A stretch of DNA of 64,000 nucleotides from Erythroxylum novogranatense (GCA_029891385.1 CM057231.1:22351300-22415299); one strand, 5' to 3'. Positions 1-12,213 are shown, numbered from the stretch's first letter. Notes: generated by a model from the letters alone, not told the origin. Made by a program: numbers and translations.

Positions 1-24
1 CTCTCAGATTCCTTTTCCTTCTCC

Positions 25-141
25 TTACAGAGGCGACCTTGAGAGGTCGTGCATCTCATGCGACAAAAGGTCTATCTTGGATTCCATCTCCTTCTTCCAT
101 CCTACTACCATTCCTGTCAGCTCTTCTCTCAATTCCTCCAT
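25..141 (-). pseudogene. Start of a retrotransposon gag-like ORF, truncated
   Basis: A short reading frame begins with ATG (complement of 139-141), only 7 bases after the primer-binding site of the LTR element, and stops at TAA (25-27) after 38 codons. It starts MEELREELTG and is rich in charged residues, like the coiled-coil N-termini of some plant gypsy gag proteins. Its place just inside the 5' LTR is what suggests gag. The early stop means either that this copy is dead or that the ORF is only a leader. The rest of the element lies beyond the left edge. Confidence 0.4.
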
Positions 142-148
142 GTTTTCT

Positions 149-161
149 GGCTCTGATACCA
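149..161 (-). other. Primer-binding site of LTR retrotransposon (initiator tRNA-Met)
   Basis: On the minus strand this reads TGGTATCAGAGCC, the standard plant primer-binding site complementary to the 3' end of initiator tRNA-Met. It lies 3 bases inside the LTR end at 165. It fixes the orientation of the element (minus strand) and identifies 165-580 as its 5' LTR. Confidence 0.9.
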
Positions 162-164
162 AAT

Positions 165-580
165 TGTTATGAGCCCAGGTATGTGATCTAGTTTGAATCG
201 GACTAGACCGTCCGGATTGCTGTTTCTTACCTCTAGACTTCGCAATTTTGGACTCGGTAGGGAGTTACTCTAGTGGAACTCAAGGAGTTGCCTACCAAAA
301 GATTATGAAAATTTGCTTCCCTTTATTGAATGAAAACGCCTCTTATATAGAGGTTACAAGCTAGGAAATAACTTTGATCCCATAAGAACTAACATAACTT
401 TGGTTTGATAAGGACTCTCTAATAACTCTAAAACCAATAATCAAACTTGCTAAACAAGAATCCTAAATAACCCAAATAAAACAATTAAAACAATTAAATA
501 AATCAAGCTAACCAAAATAGACTCAGGCTGCCCTATTCTTACGACTATATCCTTTGCCAATAAAGGCATCAGCCATAACA
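165..580 (-). mobile_element. 5' LTR of an LTR retrotransposon inserted in a PMS1 intron
   Basis: This 416-bp segment begins TGTTATG and ends CATAACA on the plus strand, a perfect 7-base terminal inverted repeat of the TG...CA type, and a primer-binding site follows on the minus strand. The internal part of the element runs off the left edge, so its family and the 5-bp target duplication (one side would be CAAGT at 581-585) cannot be confirmed. It lies inside the intron after PMS1 exon 8, in the same orientation as the gene. Confidence 0.85.
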
Positions 581-702
581 CAAGTCATCAGCATACCATC
601 GATGATCGTGTAATAATTTTTACAACTGGTTTAGTTGAAAAATCACAACAAAACAAAAATCAGCCAGAAAAGAGAATTGGTGAAGCAAGGAATGTATTTT
701 AC

Positions 703-3700
703 CTGATTATTCCCATGTTCATTGAAGCAACTACTTCCTCTGCTGGAGATAGCTCCAGTTCAAGTGTCCTACACATGATACCCAAAGAACAGTCATTAAG
801 ACTTTCTGGAGAAGACAAAGGAACCATGTAATATTGTGATGGCAAAAAGCTGAAACGTGATATATTGTTCTTGATCCACCTTTACTAATACACCCTTATA
901 CCTTAGAAAGGAACAAAGATTCCACAGATGAAAAACAAAGAAGGGATCAAACTCTTACACATGTTAGATAGCTACTTCTAGGAAAAGATAAATTGATGTA
1001 GAAATCTGTAATAAAGGTCATGAATATCACCAGACCTTACCCAGAATTTCATTTAATTTCAATTTAGTAATTTAAAAATTGTAACAGATCTATCAGTTCA
1101 TTACCGAAGTAAGGGTTGCTGATTCAAGATGGTTGATTGACATAGTCGCTCAAAATTGTACTTCTCGTCAGCAGCATGCTGAAAAAAGTGGCAGAAATGC
1201 CATGAGAAAATTCAAATTGTTTCACAAGAACACATTTGACTACAGAAAACTGGACGTCTGCTTTTTTAACTCAAATTGTTAAGGGGATAGAAACTACAGA
1301 TAGAGTAACAAGAGTATTCCAATCCACAAAAAAGATACCTGATCAACTATGAATAAATCATTATCCAACTTTCCAATGATGAATCCAAGATTGAATTGTC
1401 CAATTACCTACACATAGAAAAAATGGAAATAATGCCACCCAGACAATCAAAGATACCATTAACAAACTTGAGGAAGGAAAAAAGTAATTGTTCAATGAAG
1501 GACAACCTTCATATGACAAAAGTCTTGTTTTTTGAAAAGTCTTTCCAACTCAGTAATAGCTGCAGCTAGAGCTCCTGCTTTTCGCTCCTCATTGTCTGGC
1601 TGAGAAAGTTCCAGTGATGCAGCAGCATAGCTCCTGTGGCTGCATTAGAAACCAGGTAAGCTAATGTCTAGATGAATCACCAATTTCCTAAGTTGATCAT
1701 ATTTCATACCTTTGGATCTTCATGACTCCAGAAAAACAGTTAGACCGTAACCTCAGCAACCTCTGCTGCCTCCTTGTCGTCAAGTCTCTCAAACTAAATT
1801 GCAGTTTGGAACATATCTTTTGCGAAGAAGACACTGAAGGATCTATGACTGAGTCATTGGATTGTATTGGAGGAGTTCTGATGACAGGATCGTCACATAT
1901 TTCATCAAGAGATTTGCTAGGAGAATCAACTGATGCCATACTAGTAAGAAGTAATGGTTTTTCCATCTGTGTAGGGTCCTGGATATTAAGTTTAAAAAAG
2001 TTAAGAAAGGAAAAATTACAAGAAGTCCCAACACATTTACATGTTCCTCCAATCTTCCTATTACATTAATCTCCCTAAAGCATAAAAAGTTATTATCAAG
2101 ATACTTGTTAACATTAAAAAATCAAAATTAAATGCAGCAAAGTTTATGGCACAAACCTCCTCAGGGTTTCCACCGTTGTTATTCCCACTTGAAGGGGGTG
2201 AATTCCCAAATTTATCATTATTTTTATCCACTCTGAGGTACTTGGATGGCTGTGCCTCACTCACTTCACCAAAATCCTCAATCTGATGATGATTATCAGA
2301 AAATTCTCTATCCAAACAATGGTTGACAAAATCATTTTCTGTGGGTTGACAGCGAAGAGTTTGCTTTCTTAGGACTGGAACTTCAGATAGTACTGCACTG
2401 TTATCTTCTTGCTTTCTCTTATTTATGGTTAAAAACTTATTAAGTGTTGACTGAAGTGAGCAGGAGGTACTAATAGTGTTTCTACTTCTGTAGGTATCTA
2501 ACTCGGTGACTTTAAAAGGGGGTGGAGCATTTTCCTCAGTTATATCAACCACATGAGTTTTGAGTTGTCTACTGTTACTCTTCAATAAATTATCAGTCTT
2601 CTTAATGTCATGCAATCTAAGAGTGAAGTCCTTCATCTTGAACTTTTCATCAATATCTGGGACAAATGTTCTGTCAATATGCAGGGAATGAGATCTATCT
2701 TGTCCAGTTTTAAGAGGACTACTGTCCTGCGGAATGTGCTTCCCAGTTTGAATATCACCAGAATCACTGTCACCAGCAGGAAGTTGCATTGACAATAAAC
2801 AAGACTTATCATGAGGAGAATATGACTGAGGATGATTTGTTGGGCCAGCACACTCGTCAAAATTGTTAACAGAGTAGCACGCATTACTTGAAGAATAAAT
2901 CTGCTGCAATCCCTCCCTTAGAGCTAGTAATATGGAGCTCTCATCAGAAAAAAATATTTTCCTTTTATCTGGAGTTACATTGACATCACATTCCTTGGTT
3001 GGAACAGTGAATTTCATGATGGCAATGGGATATTGTCGGGAGTTTGCCCCTTTATATAACTCGTTCACCAGCTTGCTGACTTTTGGCATGTCAACTGGTC
3101 GACCATTTACAAAGTAAAATTGTCTATCTCCCAAACTGCGACCACAACCCTGTCCAGACTTGGAAAGGAAGCCATCAACCTTACAACAATTTGACAACTG
3201 TACATACACAGGTTCTAAGCAGCTGAAGGTGCTCATGCCAAATACTGTTATGATGTTATCTTTTAGGGAATTACTACCTTGTGTTTTCAGAACAACAGAT
3301 TTAGCACTTTTCCCAGCTGCATTGGTGCAGACTAATCGAACACCTTTGGCAATAAGAGCATATGCCTAAAATATGAAAAAATATATATATATAAGTAATC
3401 ATTTAAGAAAAATAACAGCTACGGTACGTTCCCATGAATATTCAACTTAGAAAACCAATTAAAACTACTGTACATTCAGCTTAGAAAAACAATTACAACT
3501 TCAAGTGCAAATTCACACAGAAATTATTCATTTTATTCATTAACGTCAATGACAAGCAATCCATGCTTTAAACGATGAAGCTATCAATAACAGTAAACAG
3601 CAAAGAGGAAATAATATAAGAAGACATTACTTGACAGCATTATAGAGTTTCATGCACTAGCACAGAAATTAATGCTTTCATTTTCAACAACCTAATTGAT

Positions 3701-4432
3701 ACAAAAGCAATGAACTACTGACAGTGACCCTCAAAGTAGTAGGCAACATCAGACAATTAAGGTATGTTACAACCAACAGAGGAAAATGCTCACATTCAGC
3801 AAAGAGATCAGCTTCCCATATTCCTTGCGTATATTACGGCAAAATTCTTTGCTTCTGACGGGTAAATTAGAGAACAACTTCTTAACAGTAACAGTTGTAC
3901 CAACTTGGCGTGCCGTCTTTCTCTCAGACGTTAACACTCCAGTATGATCGTAACTCAGGTGTGTCGCTACCGACTCATTTATCGTCCTCGTTTCAACAGT
4001 CAGATCTCCCAATGCACAAAGCGAACTCAATGCTTCCCCTCTGAAGCCAAATGTGGCCAAAGATTGAAGATCATGAAAATCCGCCAGTTTTGAGGTGTGA
4101 TGCTTAAGTGCAAGGACCTGTAAAAATAAATCAGACTTTGGAATTATATGCGAAATACAACCTCGAGAGAAAGAAAAAATGAAAACAGAAACAAACACCT
4201 TGAAATTGTTCGGAGAAATACCGCAACCATTATCGATGACCTGGAACCACTCCTGGCCGTACTCTTTCAAAACGATCTCGATGGAAGTAGCTCCAGCGTC
4301 CAAGCTGTTCTCTACCAGCTCTTTCACCGCCGACGAGAGGTCCAAGATCACTTGGCCGGCGCATATTCTGTGAACCACGCCTTTGTTTATGGCTCTAATA
4401 GTCGGAGAATCAACTGGCCTCGTTTCTTCCAT
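703..4432 (-). CDS. PMS1: DNA mismatch repair protein PMS1 (MutL family), 3' end outside the window
   Basis: PMS1 is the MutL homologue that pairs with MLH1 as MutL-alpha in the nucleus. It nicks the daughter strand after MutS proteins find a mismatch and also restrains recombination between diverged sequences. I read eight exons with GT-AG borders and continuous frame: 4199-4432, 3794-4117, 2157-3365, 1710-1978, 1507-1639, 1339-1407, 1105-1178 and 703-768, about 792 residues. The N-terminal GHKL ATPase motifs are intact: E38/N42 in KELVENSLDAG, DNGCG at 67-71 and GFRGEAL at 102-108. The metal-binding nuclease motif of the PMS subfamily, DQHA-x2-E-x4-E, spans residues 745-756 across the exon 6/7 junction, which rules out MLH1. 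A low-complexity linker fills residues of about 370-690. Plant PMS1 is about 920 residues, so roughly 130 C-terminal residues, including the remaining zinc-site motifs, lie left of the window. An LTR retrotransposon interrupts the intron after exon 8. The ATG at 4430-4432 is the first in frame and is where family homology starts. Confidence 0.95.
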
Positions 4433-4470
4433 GTCACACTCATTAATCGGAGGAATTAAACATTACTAAT

Positions 4471-4588
4471 CAAACCCTAGAAATCAAACGAAACAATTTA
4501 GCCTGCAAAAATAAAGATAATTCAACAGGAACTTCAGGAATCGGGTGATTAAACCCTAGTCTAAGTGAATATGTAGAGATTTTGCCGC
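4471..4588 (-). promoter_or_regulatory. PMS1 upstream region with two telo-boxes and an E2F-type site
   Basis: The 160 bases upstream of the PMS1 start hold two AAACCCTA telo-boxes (from 4472 and from 4551, plus-strand reading) and TTTGCCGC at 4581-4588, which fits the E2F consensus TTTSSCGC. In plants both motifs are typical of promoters of genes expressed in dividing cells, which suits a replication-linked repair gene. The motifs are visible in the sequence; their function is inferred. Confidence 0.45.
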
Positions 4589-4639
4589 CAAAAAATGGGT
4601 AAAGAAAGCCGCTCGGGCTATTTGGCTACCAGTATTCAA

Positions 4640-5203
4640 CGTTCCGCGGGTTGAATGCCGGCGTAAACTTACGGTTTAAACTTTAACCCGCTTCTCTTTT
4701 TATTATATTTTTCCTTTTCTTTTCTCAAATAAATGAACAAATTAAATATCTTTACTTTACTTTATTGGTGTAATTTTAAATTTTAAATTTTACATAAAAA
4801 TTAATATTTTAAAATTTTTTGATTGACTAATTATCAATATATTTAATTAATTATATTAATTCAATTGTTAATTTTTAAAATTAAATATTGATGAAGCTTA
4901 TATCCTAAATTAAAAAATTAGATTTTTAGGCTTTTAGCACTCCTTTCTATTCTCTACTCTTATGGGCCTTAGCTTCTTATTATACCTCTCTTTCTGACCG
5001 TTTGTTGCTTATCGCTTGTCGCTTGTCACTTAGTTTTCTCGTTACGCCTTCGTCGTATTTTTCTAGTAGTCATCGAATACTCTTGCTTCACCAAATTCAC
5101 TTCTTTTTATTCTCTATTAGAAAGCATGCAAGTCAAACACATACATACACACACACATATATTGTTTCCAATCAAGGAGACCCTCGCTTGAGGTTAGTGA
5201 TTT
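4640..5203. other. AT-rich intergenic DNA, nothing recognised
   Basis: This is A+T-rich spacer between the PMS1 upstream region and the copia element. It contains a short CA/TA-rich run (about 5139-5162). An open frame at 5002-5328 has low-complexity composition, runs into the copia LTR and matches no family I know. Confidence 0.5.
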
Positions 5204-5409
5204 TGCGATCGGAGATTTTGATAGAGCAAAAAAGAAAATTGGAAGCAAAATTGATATTTTATTATAATAGTTTAGAGACTTTAAATAGGCAGTATAAGTC
5301 ACGTATGAATTTTAAATATTTGAGATAAAAGATAATTCTTAGCCTAAAAATCTCAACTACTTTGACTACTTTCCTAACAAAAACGTGAGAATTATCCTTA
5401 ATTCTAACA
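5204..5409 (-). repeat. 3' LTR of copia copy A
   Basis: Aligns with 9387-9636 but lacks one copy of a roughly 36-bp tandem unit present there. The left boundary is uncertain, because a GGTTAGTGATTTTG string at 5192-5205 also resembles the LTR start. Confidence 0.7.
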
Positions 5410-5689
5410 CTCTCCCTTCATTTGAACGTTGAAACTCTTAATTAAGCACTAAACTCTTCGTGTTTTGCTTGTGTAAACTCTTGGTTCAATAAATCCACAA
5501 TCGATTTGTCGGTTCAAAAAATATCTAGCTGAATTTCTTTTTTGGCAATCAGCTACCTTATGAAATGATGCTTGATTTTAATATTTTTTGTTCTATTGTG
5601 GTACACTAGATTCTTTACTAAAATCACTGTTGACTTGTTATCGCATTTTATACTGGTAGTTTTGCTCTGCTCTTGCCTCAAGTCACTAA

Positions 5690-6972
5690 GAATCCTTCTC
5701 AATCATACCGCCTAACAACTTGTTGTGGTAGCTGCCACATACTCAACTTCTATCGAAGATAAGGCCATTGTGGCCTATTTCTTCGAGCTTCAAAATATGG
5801 CAACGATGCAAAGGACAAAACAGTTGCCAAATGTAGTTCTACTATCTTCCACAAAACTGACCTAATCATTGTCGGTGAATTCTTTGAGGCTGAAGTTCTC
5901 TGTCTTGCAAAACCAAATTTCCTAGTTCTTAGTTCCTACCAAGTAATGTAGAACTCTCTTTGTTGCTCTAAAAATGATGACTCCTTGGACTATGCATAAG
6001 TCAAGATAAGACACCAACAGATTAAGCTACATTAGGTCAAGAATAAGTAAGATAAATTAATCTTCCAACCAAACTTAATGTAGTCTCTTGCTTCTGTCAG
6101 TCCCGCGTTATCATCCAACTTCAATTTTCTCATTAATATTCATTGGTGTTGTAACAATCTTGCACCCCTACATATTGAATTTCTTTAGTGTGTCCTCCAC
6201 ATATTTCCTTTGCAACATGAATATTCCTTCCTGAGTTTGAATGATTTCCATTCCTAAAAAATATTACAATTCTCACAAATCGATCATATCAAACATCTTT
6301 TTCATTGATGCTTAAAGTTCAAATATAAGCTACAAGGACGAGCTAGTATAGATCATATCGTCAACATAAAGACTCACGATAAGTAAGCCATCTATAGCTT
6401 GTCTTTTTACATAAAGAGTTAGCTCGTGAGGACTCCTTTTAAACCCATTCTTGTGGAAGAACTCGACGATCTTACTATACCAAGCAGGTGGTGCTTGTTT
6501 AAGACTGTAAAGAGCTTTTTGTCAATGAAGTACCTTTTCTTCCTCGACCTTGCTTTCAAAACCTGGTAGTTAGCTTACATATACCTCCTCTTTTAATTTG
6601 CCATTTAGAATAGCAGACTTAATATCGAACTGGTATACCTTCCATTGCTTTTGAGTTGCTATTGCTAGAATTATTAGCACAGTCTCAAACCATGTTATTG
6701 GAGAGAATGTTTCTTCCCAGTCAAATCCTTGTGGCTACGTAAAACGTCTAACCACCAGCCTAGTTTTATGTTTTTGAACACTTCCGTTTGCCAAATACTT
6801 TTTTCTTGAAGATCCACTTTAAATTACTAGCATTTTTACCTTTAGGAAGATCAATTAACTCCCACGTCTGATTGCGATGTATAGACAGTAGTTCATCTTT
6901 TATTGCACCTCTCCATTCTTGCTTTTCCATAGCTTCTTCCACTATTATTGGATCCCCAACAAATAAAACCAA
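5690..6972 (-). pseudogene. Copia A reverse transcriptase and RNase H relic
   Basis: The minus strand encodes the start of a copia reverse transcriptase (QTWELIDLPKGKN..LKWIFKKK at 6972-6790). The catalytic YVDD is intact at about 6355-6369. Towards 5740 there is an RNase H segment with SIEVEYVAA, the counterpart of the usual S-T-A-E-A-E-Y motif. Stops and frame breaks separate the parts, so no functional enzyme can be made. The order matches the C-terminal half of a copia polyprotein. Confidence 0.8.
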
Positions 6973-7026
6973 TGGCGAAGTAGTCTCTCCCTCAGTTTCA
7001 AATCGACGACAAGGAATTTACCCATA

Positions 7027-7999
7027 TTAGAAATGATCTTTTCGGATAGGACTCTTCGGAAGAAGAGGCTGAATTTGTTTTTTATGAAGTTGAAATTTGT
7101 GATCCTTCTGAATCATCTTCTTCATTCTCCACTTGTTCAAAGATAGTTTGTTCATCTTCAGTTTGAACTTGAGGAGTTTGGCTGTTGTCTTTGGCTTCCC
7201 AATCCCATCTGGCCTATTTATCAATTACGACATTATGACTAGTAATAATCTTCCTACTTAAGGGATCATACAACCGATAAGCTTTTGAATGAGTGCAATA
7301 GCCAATAAATATATGTTTCATAACTTCCCATCTAGTTTTTGTCGTTTAGTTGTAAGCAAGACATAATAGATGCACCCAAAGATGACTTACCGAGGGCTTG
7401 CTTCCACTCCATGCTTCATAAGGAGTTTGATCTCATATTGTTTTAGTCGGTGAAATATTTAAAAGGTGTACAACTGCAGCAACTCCTTCAGCCCAAAAAG
7501 AATTTGACATTCCTTTTTGCTTAAACATGGATCGAGCCATCTCTATGACGATTCAATTCTTACGTTCAACTACACCATTCTATTTAAGAGTGTATGGGGC
7601 TGTGAGTTGCTTCTTTATTCCCTATTCATCACAGAAAGCATCAAAATCTTTTGAAGTGAACTCACCTCCACAATTAGTATAAAGCACTTTTATAACTTTT
7701 CTACTTTGTTTTTCCATACGTGCCTTGAATTTCCTGAAGCACTTAGAGCTTTCTTATTTGTGCTTCAAGAAATATACCCAACTCATCTTGTTAAAATTAT
7801 CAATAAATAGGAAGCAATATTTACTACCAGTTAACAATTCTGTCCTTATAAGACGACATAGATCAGCATGGATGAGTTTTAGAATATCTTCAGCTCTCTT
7901 TGATTTTCCTATTAAAAAGGATTGCTTTGTTTGTTTTCCGAACATGCATCCTTCACAGACCTTCTCCAATGGCTTAATAGTGGGAAGATTACTCACCAT
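7027..7999 (-). pseudogene. Copia A GAG-pre-integrase and integrase relic
   Basis: The frame at 7754-7999 shows the pre-integrase zinc-binding part (CEGCMFGKQTK) followed by the integrase core start (LIHADLC, FLFIDNFNK). Further on, frame-broken NGVVERKN and SFWAEGVAAVVHLLN segments match the rest of the copia integrase core. The family's role is to join the DNA copy to the host chromosome. Frame breaks make this copy inactive. Confidence 0.8.
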
Positions 8000-8376
8000 T
8001 TGTTTGTTCTTTAGTAGTTACAGCTCTATAATGTTCAGATGGCCATATCGTTAATGTCATAATTCACTTTCTGTAAAAGTCTTACTCACTATGGTTATTT
8101 ATGTTCTTTTAGTAAAGTCAAAGAGTAAACATACAATTTGATGACATATGAGCTCAAGCAAGAATTTTACTAGTATTTTTGTGTGTCACCGTGCATTTAC
8201 CATCATTAAATACCACCATGTAACCAGTTTCAATTAATTAACCGATACTCAATAAGCTATGTGCTAGATAAGGAGCGAAATGAACATCTTTAATGAATTT
8301 TTTTTAGTTACCTGCTGAGATCTCAATTTTTCCTTTTGCCTTCAATCTGCAACTGTTTATCATCTTCAAGCCACAC

Positions 8377-9321
8377 TTATGATTTGAAAGTCTCACTAAG
8401 CCTTTTGAACTTTGAATGATCTCTAGTCGTATGATGAGAACAATCTCTATCTATGTATTGGATGTTGTCTTTTTCCTCCTTTGTTGTAGTTATTGTTATA
8501 AACAAGAAGTTATCTTCCTCTTCTTCAGCATAATTCGCCTCTTCTAGTTTGGACCAACAATACATATCAAAGTGCCCATATTTGTTACAGTATGAGCATT
8601 TAAGTGTACTGTTTTTGCCTCGAACCCTTCCTCGATAGCCTTCTTGGCCTCTTACTCTTGCATATCGATTTGAGGATTCAGGCTCCCCCTGATCTTAAAA
8701 GTCTTTTTTTCTTCCTTTACATTTGATCGTTTGATTAGTGCCTCATAAGCTTGAAGTGATTCCATCAACTCATTAAACAAAAAAGTCGATAGATCCTTTG
8801 ATTCTTCGATCGCAACCACCATATGATTGAACTTGGATGGCAAGCTCCTTACTTTAGCAACCACTGTTTTGTCTAATATTTGATCTCCATAAGATCTCAT
8901 TTATCCTACAACAGATAAAACTCTTGCCAAAAAATCAATCACATATTCGTTATTTTTCCTAAAGGAAGTTTTAAAAACACGTCTTAATGATTGTAATTTG
9001 ATAGCGATTACCTTGTAGGAACCCTGATATTCAAATGAGTATGGTCCATACTTGTTTGGTTGTGGTAGCTGTTGGTATCCTTATAAAAATCAACTCGTCT
9101 ACTGCTTGTTGGATAAAAAAGAGAGTTTTGGCGTCTCACTTCTGATGCTCTTTGTTGGAAGTCTCATCTTCTTCGTTTTCTTCATAACCTATTTTGGCAT
9201 AGTTCCAGGGATCTTGGGATTGAAACAATGTCTTCATCTCAATGCTCCAAAATTCGTACGAGTCTCCTTTGAAAAGCAAAATTTGTGGCTGAAAAATATT
9301 AACCCCTACGTTTGCAACCAT
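8377..9321 (-). pseudogene. Copia A gag and protease relic
   Basis: The frame from 9321 starts like copia gag (FKGDSYEFWSIEMKTLF). A second frame at 8900-8652 holds the middle of the capsid region (VRSLPSKFNHMVVAIEESKD). A CCHC zinc knuckle, CSYCNKYGHFDMYC, lies at about 8555-8600 and is followed by a degraded protease (IDRDCSHHTT in place of the usual IDSGCSNHMT, so the catalytic D-S-G is damaged). Confidence 0.75.
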
Positions 9322-9386
9322 GCTTGCTGTGAAATTGACTTGAAATAATTCCTAGTTCTGAAGGAAACTAGCTTTGATACTGATTT

Positions 9387-9636
9387 TGTTAGAGATTTTG
9401 ACAAAGCAAGAAAGAAAATTGGAAGCAGAATCGATACTTTATTGGAATAGTTTAGAGCCTTTAAATAGGCAGTACAAGCTACATATAAATCTTAACTACT
9501 TGAGATAAAAGATAATTCTTGTCTTAACTACTTGAGATAAAAGATAATTCTTAGAATAAAAATATCCTTAAAAATCTTAACTACTTTGGCTACTTCTATC
9601 CTAACATAAATATGAGAATTATCCTTAATTCCAACA
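9387..9636 (-). repeat. 5' LTR of copia copy A, with internal tandem duplication
   Basis: A 250-bp LTR. The string cttaactacttgagataaaa occurs twice in a row at about 9487-9552, a duplication missing from the partner LTR. Confidence 0.8.
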
Positions 9637-11499
9637 TGCTTGCAGTTATTGGAATTTGGCTTTCCTAATTTAAGATTTATATTTCTGTTGTAAAATTTTG
9701 TTCTAAATCTGGACATCCAAGATTGTTTTTTTCTCCCTTTTCAAATTACAATTATTGTTTTGTTCCTCTAAAGTTAAATATTTGACTTTTTTCGATTTTT
9801 GGACATTGAAACCTTTTCATGCTTAGTTTAATCTTTTGAGGAGTGAAAATTTCAACTAAGTCTAGTTGGTTTGACTATTAAATGATTGTCAAAGACTATT
9901 TTTTGGTCCTAATAATTGATAATGTTCTTAGGATAAGCTTAGGATTACTATATTGATTGCTTCCATGGGCATGAAGGGCAAAAGACTCAAGTGATTTGAG
10001 ACATAAATTTGATAGAAATCATAGGTCAAAGAGATTGACATTTGTATAATATCTCATTTTGGCCCTAATATGACCTAATCATACTTTGAATCTATCTAAA
10101 TTTACTTGAGTTTAGTTTAAATCATACAGTCAGAATCAATCAATTTTGGGTTAAATTCAAATAAAAATAAAAAATAGGGTTGCATTAAGATTATAGGTAG
10201 CTTAAATTTGTTCCGACCCATTGCCTATTTTAAATATTTTTTCACATAATTTTAGGAATTTTAATGACATTTCATTGAAAATATAGAAAAGAGTTAAATT
10301 AGTGATATGGATGGGGAAGGAAAGGAACATTTGTTTAGGTAAAATTTAAGAGAAATTTTTGTGTTTGTTTATATAAACCAAAATATTAGGGTTTTATGAA
10401 TTATAAAATATTAATTGATTTAGATTTTATACATGGTTTTATGCATTGTAATATTATAAGTGAGTGGTGTGTGGTAGAAAAAAAGCGAACCAATCAATTT
10501 TGGTAATTGATAACAACGGTAGAATTTTAATAAAATGTCTTAATTTTGGTAATAATAAAAATTGTTTCGTCTATATAGAATTAGATATTGAGGTTTTTCA
10601 AGAATTATCTAAAAATTCAAGAAGAATGAAGAGTGTGGTGAAACTCTATTTTAGTCATTGATAAAAACTAATAGAATTTTAATAAAAATTGTTTGTGGTT
10701 ATAAAGAACAATGGTTTTAGGAATTATTTCAAAATTAAAGAAGAATGAAGTATTAAGTTTTTCAAGATTATTAGTAATATTAATAATATTAATGCATTAA
10801 GCCAAGTGCAAAAAAATGGACAGAGAGTAAAGAGGGAGGATGAATAGAGAGGGGACGAAGAATTGACATAAGAGAGAGATATAGTGGTGAAGATGATGGT
10901 CTGATAAGTAATGATGGTAAGAAGAGAAGTAAGAGGCTAGAGGGAGAGCAACTTGCCAAAATTGTTAGAGTAAGAGGAGGAGGACGATGAATTAGGGTTC
11001 GGAAGATTAAGTATAAATTTTGTTTCTCTTTTTTTTTTAATAATCATTCAATTTTTTAGAATGTTTATTTTAAAACCAATATTAACTAGTATTTCGAGTA
11101 CTATTCGATAGTCGTTGGTATTAAAAATAAAAATAGTATTATTGTGTTTTATACCTTTTTCTAATCAGTACAATCATGCGTGATTGATGCTGGAGTAGTT
11201 AGGGAGGCTCTGTCAAAGGCAAAATTTTCATATAGTCATTTTTGTATTTTTAGTTTTTTAAGGCAATTTTTGGAACAAAACAAGTGAAAAAACTCTAGAA
11301 AGAACCCAAGAAGGATTAAAAAGTATTTAAAGCAAAGAGAAACACCAAAAAAGGCAATTGAAATATCTAACAAGGAGATCAAAGAAATTTTTTTTCTAGA
11401 AGAACAACCTATAAAATTTTCCAACTCAAGGACAAGAAGAAGAATACATCCAAGATTCAATCTTCTAGTCTTTCCTTTTCTTTCATTGTTCTGGAATGT
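9637..11499. other. AT-rich intergenic DNA, nothing recognised
   Basis: No reading frame, RNA gene or repeat family could be supported. A purine-rich stretch lies at about 10805-10985. The short open frames here (such as 10464-10661) have AT-driven composition and no family resemblance. Confidence 0.5.
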
Positions 11500-12213
11500 T
11501 GATTACAAACAATTGTGAATATATGTTAGCTATGAATTGCTAAATTTGTTTTAGTAATTATTTTTGAATTGTTTTGTTAAAATTTTATGTTCTTGATTAA
11601 ATAGAAACATACATTGTGGTATTTATTGTTTTAATCTTTGAATTGAATTTGGAGATTAGGTTGAAATATTTGTGTTATGTTGTACATCTAAAGCAGGTAT
11701 CATATTAGACCTATAAACATCATATTAATAAGCAATTGAAGAGAGATTTTAATTGTTTATTAATTACCCATAGTATAGCTTCAAATCCAATTGGATAGTT
11801 AGCAAAAGTTTTAAGAGATCGAGAGGTCTCAATTCTTATATATATGTTTTGATTGAGATTACTTGGTTAGATCTTGAGAGATGATAATCATAACTATTGG
11901 ATATCTAAGGTCAAGTATTATTAAATCAAAAAGGTAAGTTGAAAACAAAATAAGGATAAAAGTAATTCCTAAATTGTTATCATTGACAAATCGAAGTTTA
12001 TTATTGCTTTGTTAATTGTTCAATTGTCAATTTCCTCTCATTTAGTTTATTTTCTAACTACACTTATTATATTGTTTACACTAAATAAATTGTTACAAAA
12101 TTGTTAGATGTCTAATAACAATCTTCATGGAAATGATATTGTTTATACTATAAAGATACAACTCGTATACTTACAGTATAGATAGATTTCTGAAAAAATG
12201 AAACAAAGAAGTT
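11500..12213 (+). repeat. Probable 3' part of a Tat/Athila-type LTR
   Basis: This AT-rich stretch ends just before a primer-site-like sequence and lies upstream of an Athila/Tat-like gag. Near its end, gatacaactcgtatactt resembles the end of such LTRs. The left boundary is not visible and no partner LTR was found, so the call rests mainly on position. Confidence 0.3.

Larger units (their letters stand above)
5204..9636 (-). mobile_element. Decayed Ty1/copia retrotransposon (copy A)
   Basis: A minus-strand copia element with related LTRs at both ends and gag, protease, integrase, reverse transcriptase and RNase H relics in copia order between them. The right, 5' LTR is 9387-9636 (TGTTAGAG...CCAACA). 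The left, 3' LTR is about 5204-5409. They share the core tagagcctttaaataggc with a few changes. The primer site next to the 5' LTR is a degraded match to initiator tRNA-Met. Many stops and frame breaks make this an old, dead copy. A 5-bp target duplication could not be settled: GCTTG occurs near both ends, but not flush. Confidence 0.85.

Noticed and set aside
5002..5328. 108-codon plus-strand ORF between PMS1 and copia A
   Set aside because: Its composition is low-complexity, it crosses into the copia LTR and it matches no family, so it is a chance frame.
5186..9641. GCTTG near both ends of copia A as a target duplication
   Set aside because: The two copies are not flush with the LTR ends, so I did not claim a target duplication.
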